Source: Trogon surrucura
Lineage: Eukaryota > Chordata > Aves > Trogoniformes > Trogonidae
Direction: 5' to 3'
DNA length: 64,000 nucleotides
NCBI GenBank assembly: GCA_020746105.1
Contig: CM036628.1
Location: forward strand, 10,001-74,000
Position 1 is the first letter of the stretch. Each line of letters starts with the position of its first letter. The notes under the pieces are model-generated. The model had not been told where the DNA came from. It searched no databases and saw only the letters and a program-made list of their open reading frames with translations. The position numbers were made by a program, and so were the translations under genes. This document shows, one piece after another, positions 12,401 to 23,443 of this stretch.

Positions 12401-14340
12401 TGTGGGCGAGAAGGCGCTGGACATCAAAACAGATGGGGATTGAGCCGACCCGCTGTTGCGGACCAGAAGAACGATGCAAAAGGACTGCCCGGTAATCTCC
12501 GAGACAAGAGACCGATCCTTTTTCCAAGCTTGTGACACGGTGAAAGAGGCGCCCGATGAGCGCGACGCCGGTCGGAACTCGCGTTCCCTGAGCCCGTCGA
12601 GCTCCTTGAGCTCGGTAGAGTGATGATGACTTTGAGACACGAGGGACGGCGACAACACAGAAGACACACAAGAGACACTGAGCTGACAAGACAGGCTGGA
12701 ACCGCCCTGCCCGGAATGTGCTAACATTAATCAGAGTACAAAGCCGCTCCCTCTGTTGGGCCCCGCCCTGAAGAATCTGAGCCTCAAAGTCTCTCTCACC
12801 TATGCTACCTTTACAACCCCTTCCCACAACTGCCAACTCTGCCCCCACCCATTGAGACACTTCCCCACAACTTAACTCCACAAGACAGAAATCCCACTCC
12901 ATCCTCGACACGAGCGGCTCTTGGGATCTCCTGGACCGTCCTGCCTCGACCGCAATCCTGATCTTCCTCTGCAAAGAAAAAGAAACAAGCCAAAAAAAAG
13001 ACAAACGGGATCATCTCAAAAGGACCAGGCTGGCCAAAGGCATTCTCTGCCACCACACGCCGATCAAAGGGGCTCCGGCCTCGTCGCTCGCCTGCTCCTT
13101 CCAGAGACGGCCGCTATCGTTGCGGGGACACCTAGGATATAGAGACAGAACACCGTGGGAATCCTTCCGAACAAGCGATCGGCCCCTGTCTCGTGCTCGC
13201 AACTAACTCACCTCACCAGAATGGCTCGCTCCTTGTCCTCTGGCCGCCCCACAAAGACCCTGCAGAAAAAGAAAAAGGAAAAGCGCTGCGCTCTGTGGCC
13301 AGACAGGCTGTTGCCCCTACACACGGGCACGGCCCGCAACTGCCTCACCCGGTCCGACTTCTCTTCGGCACGGGCCTCCGTCCCCCAGAGACGGCTTCCG
13401 GGACCTGGTGGAGGGGGGGATAAAGAAAAAAAAAAAAGCACACACTGAACGAACTGCCTGGAACACCAGCCTGCCCAGAGCTATGCCTCTCCCACTCCTT
13501 TACCTGAGAAGGTCCCCCGGCCCGCCTGGGTCCTCGTGAGCTGCCGGCCCGGGTCTCGGGCACCGCCTGCAACACACACACAAGGGACACTTTGAAGTTC
13601 CCCAAAAATAAAACACCCGAGAAACAATTACCGCTCGAGCCGACTGGTCGAGGCTCACCTGGCCAGAGTCTGAGCCGGTGATGATGTCTCGCTCGGTTCG
13701 GCTCTCCACACCTGCAAAAGAAGGAAAAAAACCCCAAAAACCACCCTGAAACGTAGTCATAGCCGCCAGTCGCACGTCCCCTGCGACACGAGGCGCCGAC
13801 CCACCTGCCGACGACTCTCCGCTGCCCTCCTCGGCCGCTCTTCGGTGTTCGTCTGGTGCCGCAGTGTCTGAAAAAACAGCGGAGAAGTTACCCGCTTGCG
13901 GATCGGGACCGGATCGAGCCGGACGGACCCTGCGGCCTCCCGTGGCTATCCCGCCTACGCCTGACCCCGTGCCCCGGGCAGAGCGGCTCCGAGCCAAAAG
14001 CACACGTACACAGGACACCGAACTCATTTCTATGGCGAGAGAAAACTCTCGGTGAGAAGAGGGGCTCCCGATACGCAAAGATGATCGAGCGAGAAGACCT
14101 ACGGGGCCCCGGGGCCTCCTCAGAACAGAGCCAGACACAGTGGCTCACTGCAAGAGGGTGCTCTAAAAACAAGACGTGCCTGTCGACACAAAGATCGCAC
14201 ATGCGCAACCAGCTGGGCTGCAAGACCTCACCGCTTAAGGATGCGGGCAGTCTAAACGGACTGCGATGGAGCCGAGCCGCTGACGCGGTCTGGAACAACG
14301 ATCCGAAAGAAGTGGCCGGTAACCGCTGAGACAAGAGACC
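12401..14340 (-). other. Spliced tandem unit, copy 1: candidate multi-exon gene of unknown function
   Basis: Reading the minus strand, a chain of short segments is each bounded by a pyrimidine-rich AG acceptor and a donor. Segments are: first exon ending at 13,892; 13,867-13,805; 13,711-13,659; 13,566-13,504; 13,404-13,349; 13,259-13,217; 13,131-13,092 (GC donor); 12,968-12,877 (GTTAAG donor). The first exon contains an ATG-initiated frame of 148 codons up to an intronic stop (14,334 leftwards). Spliced at GCGG/GTAACT, that frame stays open through all later exons of this copy. Exons of 63, 53, 63, 56, 43 and 40 bases are exactly the same length in copy 2. I recognise no protein family. The sequence is GC-rich, so open frames are weak evidence. 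The alternative is a non-coding spliced transcript or decayed duplicate. Confidence 0.45.
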
Positions 14341-16080
14341 GATCCTTCTTCAAGTTAGATGAGACTAAAGAGGCGCCCGACCGGCACGACACCTGCAAGA
14401 ACTTCTGTTCCCGATGCCTGCCTTTCTCTGTGAGCTCAGAAGAGCAAAGACGACTTCAAGACTCAAGGAACAGGAACAACACAGAACACACACACACGAC
14501 ACACGGAGCTGACAAGACAGGCTGGAACCGCCCTGCCCGGGACATGCTAACCTCCATCAGACGACAAAGATGCTCCCTCTGTTGGGACCCATCCTGAGGA
14601 ATCCGAGCCTCGAAAGCCCTCTCTCCTATCTCTTCCCACAACTGCCAACCCTGCCCCCACCCATTGAGACACTTCCCCACAACTTAACTCCACAACACAG
14701 AGATCCGACTCCATCCTCGACACGAGCGGTGCTTCGGATTTCCTGGACCGTCCTGATCTTCCTCTGCAAAAAAAAAAAAAAAAACACAGACAAAGCAGCA
14801 GCTCTAAAGGACCAGGTGGGCTGACAACATCCTCTGCTGCCACACACCACTGAAAGGGCCTCTGGCCGCACCGCTCACCTGCTCCTTCCAGAGACGGACG
14901 CTATCGTTGCGGGGACACCTAGGATATAGAGACAGAACACCGTGGGAATCCTTCTGAACAAGTGATCGGCCCCCGTCTCCTGCTCACAACTAACTCACCT
15001 CACCAGAATGGCTCGCCCCTTGTCCTCTGGCCGCCCCGCACAGACCCTGCGGAAAAACAAAAGGAAAAGCGCTGCGCTCCGTGGCCAGACGGGCTGTTGC
15101 CCCTACACACAGGGACGGCCCGCAACTGCCTCACCCGGTCCGACTTCTCTTCGGCACGGGCCTCCGTCCCCCAGAGACTGCTTGCGGGACCTCGGAGAGG
15201 GGGAGAAAGAAAGAAAAAAAGAAAAGCACGCACTGAACAACTGCCTGGAACGCCAGCCTGCCCAGAGCCGGGCCTCTCCCGCTCCTTTACCTGAGACAGG
15301 CCCCCGCCACGCCTGGGTCCTCTCGAGCCGCCGGCCCGAGTTTCGGACTCCGCCTGCAACACACAAACAAGGCAGACCTTGAAGTTCCCCAAAAACAAAA
15401 CACCCGAGAAACGACTGCCGCTCGGGCCGACCGGTCAAGGCTCACCTGGCCAGAGTCCGAGGGGGTGATAAGGTGTCTCTCTGTTTGGCTCCCCTCACCT
15501 GCAAAACATGGGAACAAAACAAACCGCACGCTGAAACATAGTCAAAGCCACCAGTCACACGTCCCCTGCGACACGAGGCGCCGACCCACCTGCCGACTGC
15601 CCTTCGCTCCCCTCCTCGGCCGCTCTTCGGTGCGCGTCTGGTCCCGCAGCGTCTGAAAAACCGGGGTCGGAGAAGTTACCCGCTTGCAGATCGGGACCGT
15701 ACCGAGCCGGACCGACCCCGCGGCCCCCCACGGCTATCCCGCCTGTGCTCAACCCCCTGTCCCGGGCAGAGCGGCTCCGAGCCAAAACCACACTCACACA
15801 GGACATAGAACACGTCTCTATGGCGAGAGAAAACTCTCGGCGAGAAGAAGGGCTCCCGATATGCAAAGATGATCGAGCGAGAGGACCTACGGGGCCCCGG
15901 GGCCTCCTCAGAACAGAGCCAGGCACAGTGCAAGAAGGTGCTCTAAAAACAAGACCTTCAAGACCTCACCGCTTCAGGACACGGGCAAGAAGGTGGTGGC
16001 CATCTCAACAGATGGCAACAGAGACGAGCCGCCGACGTAGCCCAGAACTTGGATTTGAAAGAACTGCCCGGTAACCTCCA
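14341..16080 (-). other. Spliced tandem unit, copy 2
   Basis: This is the second copy of the same unit, shifted by about 1.8 kb. Minus-strand segments are: first exon ending at 15,680; 15,652-15,590; 15,498-15,446; 15,353-15,291; 15,190-15,135; 15,046-15,004; 14,918-14,879 (normal GT donor); 14,763-14,689. The first-exon frame aligns with copy 1 over about 85 codons without a gap. In the frame that follows from it, the third exon starts G-TGA and stops, so copy 2 would be truncated if this is the coding frame. The last segment lacks 16-17 bases present in copy 1. Differences between copies are mostly amino-acid changing, which argues for weak or no protein constraint. Confidence 0.45.
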
Positions 16081-16540
16081 AAGCAAAAGATGGATCCTTC
16101 TTCAAGCTAGAGATGGGACAAAAGAGACATCAAGAAATATCTTCAGGCTTGGGATGAGACAAAAGAGACGCCCGATCGGCGTAACGCCCGTGATGATAGT
16201 CGCTCCGGACGCCTGCCCGGCTGCTCGATTTTGAGCGGGGAATAGCTTGTTGCGAGCTACTGCACAGGGATGACAGAAAAGACAGACACAACACAGATGC
16301 GACAACACGGGCTGGAACCGTCCTGCCTGGGACATGTTAACACCCTCCCGAGGACTAAACCTCTCGCTCCTCCCCCTCCAAAAAGGGCTTTGCCTCAAGA
16401 GCCCCATCTGACACACCAATTTGAAAGCCCTTTCCCACAAATACCGACCCCTGCCGAGAGACTTTGCCGCAATTTAACTCTGAAAGACGCGGATTCTACT
16501 CCACGCTTCAAAAAAGCCGTGCCGAGCTCAGCTCTATCCG
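16081..16540 (-). repeat. Partial third copy of the 1.8-kb unit
   Basis: Sequence around 16,300 ('gggctggaaccgtcctgcct') and 16,430-16,500 matches the equivalent stretches at 12,690 and 14,515 with more divergence. The spacing of about 1,800 bases continues the tandem series. The short exons seen in copies 1 and 2 are not clearly recognisable further right. Confidence 0.5.
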
Positions 16541-17237
16541 TGGATGTCCTCATGCGTGACCCGCAAATGCGAAGACGGTCGCTGAAACCGTTTACCCATG
16601 CGCTGGGTCGGCGGACTATTTTGGCACCTTCTACATCAGTTTTACCTGACCGGTTCCCAAAGCTCTGCCTTTAAAGGTACCCCTCGACCTCTCTAGACGT
16701 CCGCGTCTCTCTCGACAAAGCTGTCGTTTGCCGAAGGTGCGGCCGAACCGTAGCGGAAAACCTACTGAAGAAACTAGGAAGTCGAGAAAAAAGCCAAATG
16801 ACAGAAAAGGGATAGGACTCCAGAAGCAGCTTAAGCCAAGAAAAACAGTAAAATGTGGTAAGAAAGGCATAAGGCTAATAAAGATACACAAATAAAAGAA
16901 AAAGCTAACACCCACAGAAGAGTATGACACAGTAAAAAAGAACTGCCAAGTGGAAAAAAGAAAGACAACTGAAAGTAGAAAAGAAATAATCAGAAATTAA
17001 AAAAGAAAAGAGAGGTATGAGACTTAACTGCAGTCGACGCCTTCCTCTTCATCATCTGCAAAGAAACAAAAACAGAAATGCTACAGTAAATGCCGTGCTG
17101 AATGACCCGGGACCCTTCCCGATCCCTCGGTCGCTCAAAATGGACTTTATGCGAACTGGTTCTCGGCTCTGCCTTCAAAAGAGAACCTCTGCTCCCAAAA
17201 GTCAGGGACTGAAAACCAGTGACTGGTGAGAAGAGAG
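16541..17237 (-). other. Region upstream of the tandem units with one exon-like segment
   Basis: No clear gene is seen. On the minus strand a segment of about 27 bases (near 17,058-17,032) follows TTTCTTTGCAG and ends at a GTTAAGT donor, the same boundary pair as the last exon of copies 1 and 2. A second acceptor-like TTTCTTCAG occurs near 16,765. These could be upstream exons of the same transcript, but the evidence is splice motifs only. Confidence 0.3.
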
Positions 17238-17530
17238 ATCTTCACTGTGAGGATCCCCAGAGCAGAATGACTGAGCTTGGCAGAGGTTGAGGCTCTTATA
17301 CCACAGGCCACGCCCCTCCATCTGTCCCACAATGCCCTGCAAAAGGGGTGGAGCGAACCTCCGGGAGACATAAAAGCAGCCGGAGGAGCGGCTCCCCCCA
17401 TTTAGTCTTTATCTGTGCTTGGGAGGAAAACATGGGTCTGGAGAGAGAGGTATCGCTAAACCTGATAATACCTGCTTTTCTGCTCTAAACCGACCGATGG
17501 CGAGAGCCACGAGACCAGGTAGGAAATAAA
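17238..17530 (+). promoter_or_regulatory. Promoter-like segment with CATAAAAG box
   Basis: Plus-strand sequence contains CCACGCCCC (KLF/Sp-type), CCCACAATGCC (close to the ZNF143/Staf core) and CATAAAAGC near 17,369. About 60 bases downstream is an ATG with an 18-codon ORF ending in TAA, and then a donor-like ACCAG/GTAGGAA near 17,515. This looks like a compact promoter and short first exon. The gene it would serve is not recognised. Confidence 0.35.
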
Positions 17531-20430
17531 AACTATCTCTTTTCTAGAATATACGCAGACAGTAAAAACTTATCCTACAAACCTACGCAAGTCATTACTT
17601 CATTGAGTTTACGATCGACGACGTGCTGCACGAGGAACGACGTATTTTAGTTGGCCGCATGTAATCTTCGTACTTGCGGTAAATGCAAATAAAAGGTAAT
17701 GGCAAAGAATTGTTACCTCTCCAGAAGAATTAGATTCAGAAAAAGAGAATGTTAGGCAGCTATAAGCTTCTCAGAAGCGCTAGGCTAAGAAAAAGGCAAC
17801 GTTGGGCGGTCGTAATCCGTTTAGAATCGATCGGACGGGAAGTAGGCCGTGTCGGACGCCGGGAAACTTTTGTGAGGGACGCAGACGGAAAAAGGTGGTA
17901 GAAAACAGTCGTACGACGCTTGGGAGCGAGAGATGGAGAACGAGGCGACGTAGGACGGTCGGAAGCCCTCGGAGAGGAACGCGTCTGGGAGCGGGGGAGA
18001 TTACGAGCGATCGTGTGGGAGTGGCCGAGGCTGTAGACGCGGTGGGGAGGAGGACGCGGTAACTAGAATTCTGATCGAGAATGACGGTTTATTAGTACGC
18101 CGGCAAGAACCCAGAGAAAGACGAAATTTGGGGATGTCGATGTGGGAAGGCGCTACGTACCCCTCGCGGGATATGGGAAACAAGGACAAGTTAGTAAGAG
18201 GAGATCTCATTTGGAGTAACTGATTTGAAGATTAAGCGAGGAAAGATACAATCTAGAGGTGAGGTTCTTTGGTTTGCTACCTCTTAATGGAAAACCTGGG
18301 ATAAGAGCACAGGTTAAGACATGCCTGGGATGCAACATGCTCAAAAACCTCATCTGTAGACAGCCGACGGGCAGAAATACGGCTATACGTGCGCAGAACC
18401 CGTCCCGCTTTGTATTAAAATGAATTCTACCGGAGCATTTACATAAATTCTTTACGAGTGCGCTTGCACGGTGACTCCTGGTGGTGGTCGTTGAGAGTTG
18501 TGAGAATGAAGACTCGTAGTCTTCTTCGTGGTGTACTTTTCGCTTTTGGTTCGCGCACAGACTCCTTCGTCTTTTGGCTTTCGTCCGACCTGCGGTGCTG
18601 GTATCGACTGCTCTTTAACTGCTTCTAAGGATTTCTACAATGCTTGACAACTGTTAAGGAATAGCTGCTAACTATCTAGGTAATTAATCAATAGCTTTGT
18701 CTTTGCTGAGATGCAATCATCTACTAGTTTTCCTATAATCCTCTTTTCACAGTAAGGGGTCATTTGTCACCAGCAATTACAGTCAGCTGCCAAAATACAA
18801 ACAAATCCCGATAAGGATGGGGATGCCTTGCACCTAGTACCTGCATTTATAGGACTTTTGGCCCCAGATGTCAGAAAAACCTTCAAAGATGGGACAAGTA
18901 GAACTTCACTAGACTTGAATGAACTGCTGGATGTCTGACCTTTATTAACAACACCTGTGATGAGGATCTGTACTACTGTACTTGACAGTTGTGTATAACC
19001 AGCAAGAGAAATAATTATTACATAGCATTGATGAGATGATCTAATGCAGATACACGCATCACAAGAAGACAAGATTTAACACAGACAACACCTAGGGACA
19101 TGTTAAATGGAAAGACTAGCTGCTTTCTCTGGCATTGATTGAGTTACTGGCCGCTCGTTAAATATGGTCCCGGCTCTAGTAAGTTTCATGCCAGATGTCG
19201 GTGACGAGGTGAACCGCCTTGACGGACGACGCTCCTGCCGTTTCGAGAGCGACGGGTCGAAGCGTGTAGCGGCAGGCGCCAAAGGACGAGGAAGCGTGCG
19301 TAGCCTGGATGACGGTCCGTGGCTAAGGTTTCGGTCTGGCTCGCGACCTCTTTGAAGCGATGCAACGACGAAAAGGAAGAGTTTCCACTCGTCCAGATAC
19401 GACGCCATGCCAAAATTAAGTGCGATACGATGCAAATTATTTTTATTTGCGATGCAACACGTGACAATACCTTACCTAAGAGTGACAGTACTCTTCGCAT
19501 AGGGTAAACGTACTCGTCACTGTACAATGGTGCCTACTCCCACGTATGTGACAGGGTCCTTCGGCGATCGTCGGGAGTGCCTAGGAATCGTTTGACTTGA
19601 TCGCGATAGCCGCGATCTAAGGGTCATTTTAGTAAGCTCGGTTCAAATAACTCCTTGTCTTGGTTATGAGACACCGAGGCTGCCCTAGGGTGCTGCTGCA
19701 TACCTCTATGGCGTTTCAGAGTCCTGGGGTGTTCTATCTTAGAAGACGCGAGCATCCTGTTTTATCTATAAGTATGGCTCGGGCTAAAACCACAGCTTCG
19801 ATGGCCCCCTTTTCTTTTTAATTTGCCAATTCCTTCACAACCTCGCTAGGGGAATCTGCCTTCGTTTGTTGTTCTCCCAAACCGCTTGCCCGTTTCTGCC
19901 CGGGTTATTACTCTGTTTTGCTTCCGATCTGCATAAGCTGCAGCTTTCTGTTTGCGACAATGGGAGGAGCGTGGTACTACCGTAAATGTTAATGCTACCG
20001 TGAGCCCCACGGCGACCAAAAACCCCTAGAGCTGCTGAAGCGGCGTGACAGTCGGGAGGCGAGTTGTCGCTTGGTGTCGCTATCCCTCAAATTCCCAGGA
20101 ATTAGTACTTTTAATTACCTCCTAAAGGCTTTTGGTGCTTTCCCATACAGTCTCTAACTCATTTTCAATTCACCCGCTTATATCTGCATATGTACGTGAG
20201 CTTCGATCGATGACTGCACACGCTCCTCCTCCTTCCGCAGTTAATAACTCTGACACCGGTCCGTAAAACCGCTGTGGGTAACGAATTTATCTGAACGTGG
20301 AGACCGCTACTAGTGTCTGCGGTCAAGCTGACCGTTTCCGATAAGGTCACCAAAATGTTTGCGATCGCTGGCTGCGAGACACGCCTGAAGGAAGGATTAG
20401 GTCCCATAGACTCTGAGGTCGACCGCTTAT
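17531..20430. other. About 2.9 kb without a recognised gene
   Basis: The base composition is mixed, with CpG-rich stretches at 17,800-18,060 and 19,190-19,330. Short ORFs are present on both strands but none has a recognised domain. Given the retroviral fragments to the right, part of this may be decayed gag/pol sequence, but I could not identify a motif. Confidence 0.3.
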
Positions 20431-20763
20431 CTAGAGCTTTCTTTGCTCGAGCGTACCGGATCCTAACGGTTCGCTCTCTCGTCTCGACTGCGGCAAAGGC
20501 GGTCGATAGCGCCCGGTACGGGGCGCTTCTAGTGGGTTACCTGAAAGAACCTTACCGTAAGCCCAATCTCCAGAGCTCAACGGGTGGATTTGGTAAGCTG
20601 GTCCCTTAGCCCTGCTTCCCAGATTGCTCTTATTTATCACCTCGAGCTGTGTTCCTAAAGATATTGCATAGTTGCACAAATAACAATGCCCCATTGGACC
20701 CAAATCCTCCCCCTTGAAGTTGATCTGATACGGTCTCCCATATAATATCTCAAAAAGGCTCAA
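20431..20763 (-). pseudogene. Endogenous retrovirus integrase fragment, minus strand
   Basis: The minus-strand translation contains SLFEILYGRPYQ, the conserved segment after the catalytic core of gammaretrovirus-like integrases. It is clearly related to the plus-strand copy at about 22,570-22,690, which has SPFEICYGRPYQ. The segment is isolated with no flanking polymerase domains in frame. It shows that a second element of the same broad family lies inverted relative to the one on the right. Confidence 0.65.
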
Positions 20764-21360
20764 GTTTTGCTCTGCTCCGGGCTTCGCTCGTATTCTTAAT
20801 CATGTTAGGAGCAACGCCTAACACCGATACAAATGTGCTTCCAGATGTACCGTGGCTATCTGCTGTTTTATCGTAGGGTTCGTCTCTTCCAGCCGTCCGC
20901 TAGCTTGCGATCTCTGGGGAGTATGTAGTCGACGGTCCGGCCCGGTATGGTACTCGCTTATCGTACTATTTGTTTGCAAAACCGAGTACCCCTAGCTGAC
21001 GAAATACACGTATGCGCTCTGATTCGAGGCGTTATTTCATTGAGCGATACCTTGGTGATTTCCCTCTCCTTCTTAGTTCTACAGTGAAATTCCTCGAGGC
21101 ATGCAAAAGAGGGATCCACCGATACCAACGAGTATCTGTGCCCCCCTTTTGCGAAGAGATCGGAAAAACCGGTCTGCTAACGGTCAGCCGCTATGTTTCC
21201 TTTCCTTACGTTTCCCCGTTGTACTGAATTTGCATCATTAAGATTATTTCTCTGAGCAATTCCTTTGATACCTCTCCTTTTTGTGAGACAAGAAAAAGCC
21301 TCTGGCGGGCCTGAAAAAATATCTATCGTTACCAAAAAGCACTGATGATTGCTAGCAGAT
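20764..21360. other. No recognised feature
   Basis: About 600 bases separate two oppositely oriented retroviral fragments. Nothing recognisable is seen on either strand. Confidence 0.3.
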
Positions 21361-21600
21361 GATGGAGTGGGTGTACTCCATCAGAGGTGACCTGAAAGAT
21401 GTGCCCGTGGAAGATGCGGACTAGGAACTGTTTGTGGATGGCGGCAGCTTTATGAAAGATGGAATTCAAAAACGGTAGAAGGAGTAACCGGGGCTAAAGC
21501 TCTGCCACCTAACGCGTCGTATCGGAAAACAGAACTTATGGCTTTTATAGAAGCCTCGGAGCTGTCACGAGACAAAATTCGTACTATCGGCAAATAGACT
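21361..21600 (+). pseudogene. Endogenous retrovirus RNase H remnant
   Basis: The plus-strand translation includes LFVDGGSF and KALPPNASYRKTELMAF, matching the start of the RNase H domain of gammaretroviral Pol. TAG and TAA stops interrupt it on either side of these motifs. It sits about 0.9 kb upstream of the integrase remnant, which is the expected order for a degenerate pol gene. Confidence 0.65.
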
Positions 21601-22289
21601 TTTCGGAACTACCGCAACAAAATGGGTATCGGTAACTTTTGGTAACGACAGATGCGTCGTCAGACCGGCCAGAGGGTCGTCCTTGTCGCGCCCAGAAAGT
21701 AAGATAGATATCAAAAGCGTTACTTAGACAAATGGGACCAAGGTTTGGGGTGCCTATAAGACTATCTTGAGATACAGGCCCCACATTTCGTAGCAGAAAG
21801 AACGCAACAGATTTTAACGCTAATTCCGGAAAACAGGGGCAGGAGTCTGTAGGAGGAAAACATTCAACACTCTAGAGCTGATCGAGAATTAATAGAGCGA
21901 ATGACAGGGCAGATTCCCTGCGTATGACGGGCAGGCCCCAGTCATGACAGAATCGTAATTCCCGACAAACGGGTAGGGGTAAGTGTCAAAGGTTACAGTA
22001 AGACACATTGCAGGGGCAGACTCTCTGTATAAATTTTTAAATCAAAAATGAGTGGGGATAAATTTGTGTTACGCTTCAACAGGTGACTCAACAATTTGAA
22101 AGTAACTGGGCGTGATTAGGAAATACCGGGAAGGGAAATATATTGGGTGACCTCAGTCACATTCATTTTTCTAACTTCCAATAAACGGGAGGTATAGGTA
22201 CTTATTGGTGCTCATGGACGCGTTTGACTGATGGCCAGAGGCTCCTGGTAGAAGAAACAAAGCATAAAAAAAGAAACTAAGGCATTATT
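21601..22289 (+). pseudogene. Probable decayed pol connection between RNase H and integrase
   Basis: This stretch lies between the RNase H and integrase remnants and is assigned to the same element by position. No motif is clear and all frames contain stops. Confidence 0.35.
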
Positions 22290-22985
22290 AAATGAGGTAC
22301 TACCTCAATTTGGGGGTACCTGTGGTCATCTCACCGGGTAGGGTTACCCTTTTTTGTGAGTGGGTACTGCAACAGGTTACCAAACAATGAGCGATTAATT
22401 GGCAGTTACATTTGCCCTATAGGCTGCAAGCGAGAGGGCAGGTGGGAAAAACATTATCCGTATGATGAAACAACAGATAGGCAAAGTATGTCAAAAAGTA
22501 AACCTATATTGGTATTGAGCATTACCTATTGCACTGCTTAGGATCCGTTTGAAACCTAGGGCCGAGGAAAATCTGAGCCCTTTTGAAATATGTTATGGGA
22601 GACCATATCAGGCTAAATATAAAGGGGAAGATGTGAATCAATTAGGAAATTTTTATTCACAGGACTCCATTATCTCTTTGGGGAAACAGAGAAAATTAAG
22701 AGGAGGGTTTAGGGAGCGGGACCTAAAGCGAGGGAGCGCCAAATCCACCCATTTAGCGCTGAAGACTGGGCTTATATTAAGATTTTTTCAGGGAATCCGA
22801 TGGAAAAGGAGGGAAAGAGACCTTACCCAGGTGCTGATGACTACTTTTACTGCATTCAGGATAAAGAGGCAACCGGCTTGGATCTACTACTCCCGAGCAA
22901 AGAAAGCTCCAGATAAACAGTGGACTTACGAACCCCCGGTGTCTTTGAAATTAAGACTACAGAGACATGAATGTGGGAAAAAAAA
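22290..22985 (+). pseudogene. Endogenous retrovirus integrase remnant
   Basis: The plus strand shows the end of the catalytic core (QFGVPVVIS and downstream fragments), then SPFEICYGRPYQ and a C-terminal part with LLTTFTAFRIK and AWIYYSRAKKAP, the GPY/F-type C-terminal module. Several stops and frame changes precede 22,549. The final 155 codons (22,549-23,016) are open. The frame runs into the start of env, as in gammaretroviruses. Confidence 0.7.
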
Positions 22986-23443
22986 AATAAGCACACAAGT
23001 GTTAGAATTGCAATAAGTGTCATAGGCATGGCTGCTGCTCAGAGTGAAAATGGCCACCGTCAGGTCATTCAGGCATCGGTCAATGTCACTAAGGGAAAAA
23101 GCTGCTGGACTTGCACACCGTTACCTAGAGGCGCGAAATTGCCACGGTGCGGGCTTGCCGGTACTGACTGGACCCGGTATCGGATTTGGAATTTCAATGA
23201 GACTTGTAAGTATTGCCAGGAACATGATAATGCCAAAGGGCCGCAGTTTGACCAGGTTGTTCTAACAGATACTACTTTATTTTGTGAAAGGGACCTCCAA
23301 GACAGATCTGCAGATTTAGGATACAGAAATGTAACAGGGCTAGGATGTAGCTGGAATGATTCGGCAACTCCCATATAGGGTGGCACTACTGGGAGCCAAG
23401 GCTCAGAAAGAAATTGTAGTTCTGGTTTGAAAATATATCCATA
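22971..23443 (+). pseudogene. Endogenous retrovirus env surface-subunit remnant
   Basis: An ORF overlapping the integrase tail encodes a hydrophobic leader-like start followed by a cysteine-bearing segment (SCWTCTPLP, several N-x-T/S sites). Overlap with the 3' end of pol and these features fit an env N-terminus. The frame stops at about 23,378, and the gene is then interrupted by the solo LTR. Confidence 0.55.

Noticed and set aside
18767-19072. Possible retroviral gag segment
   Set aside because: Some phrases look coding, but frames are broken and I found no capsid or zinc-knuckle motif.
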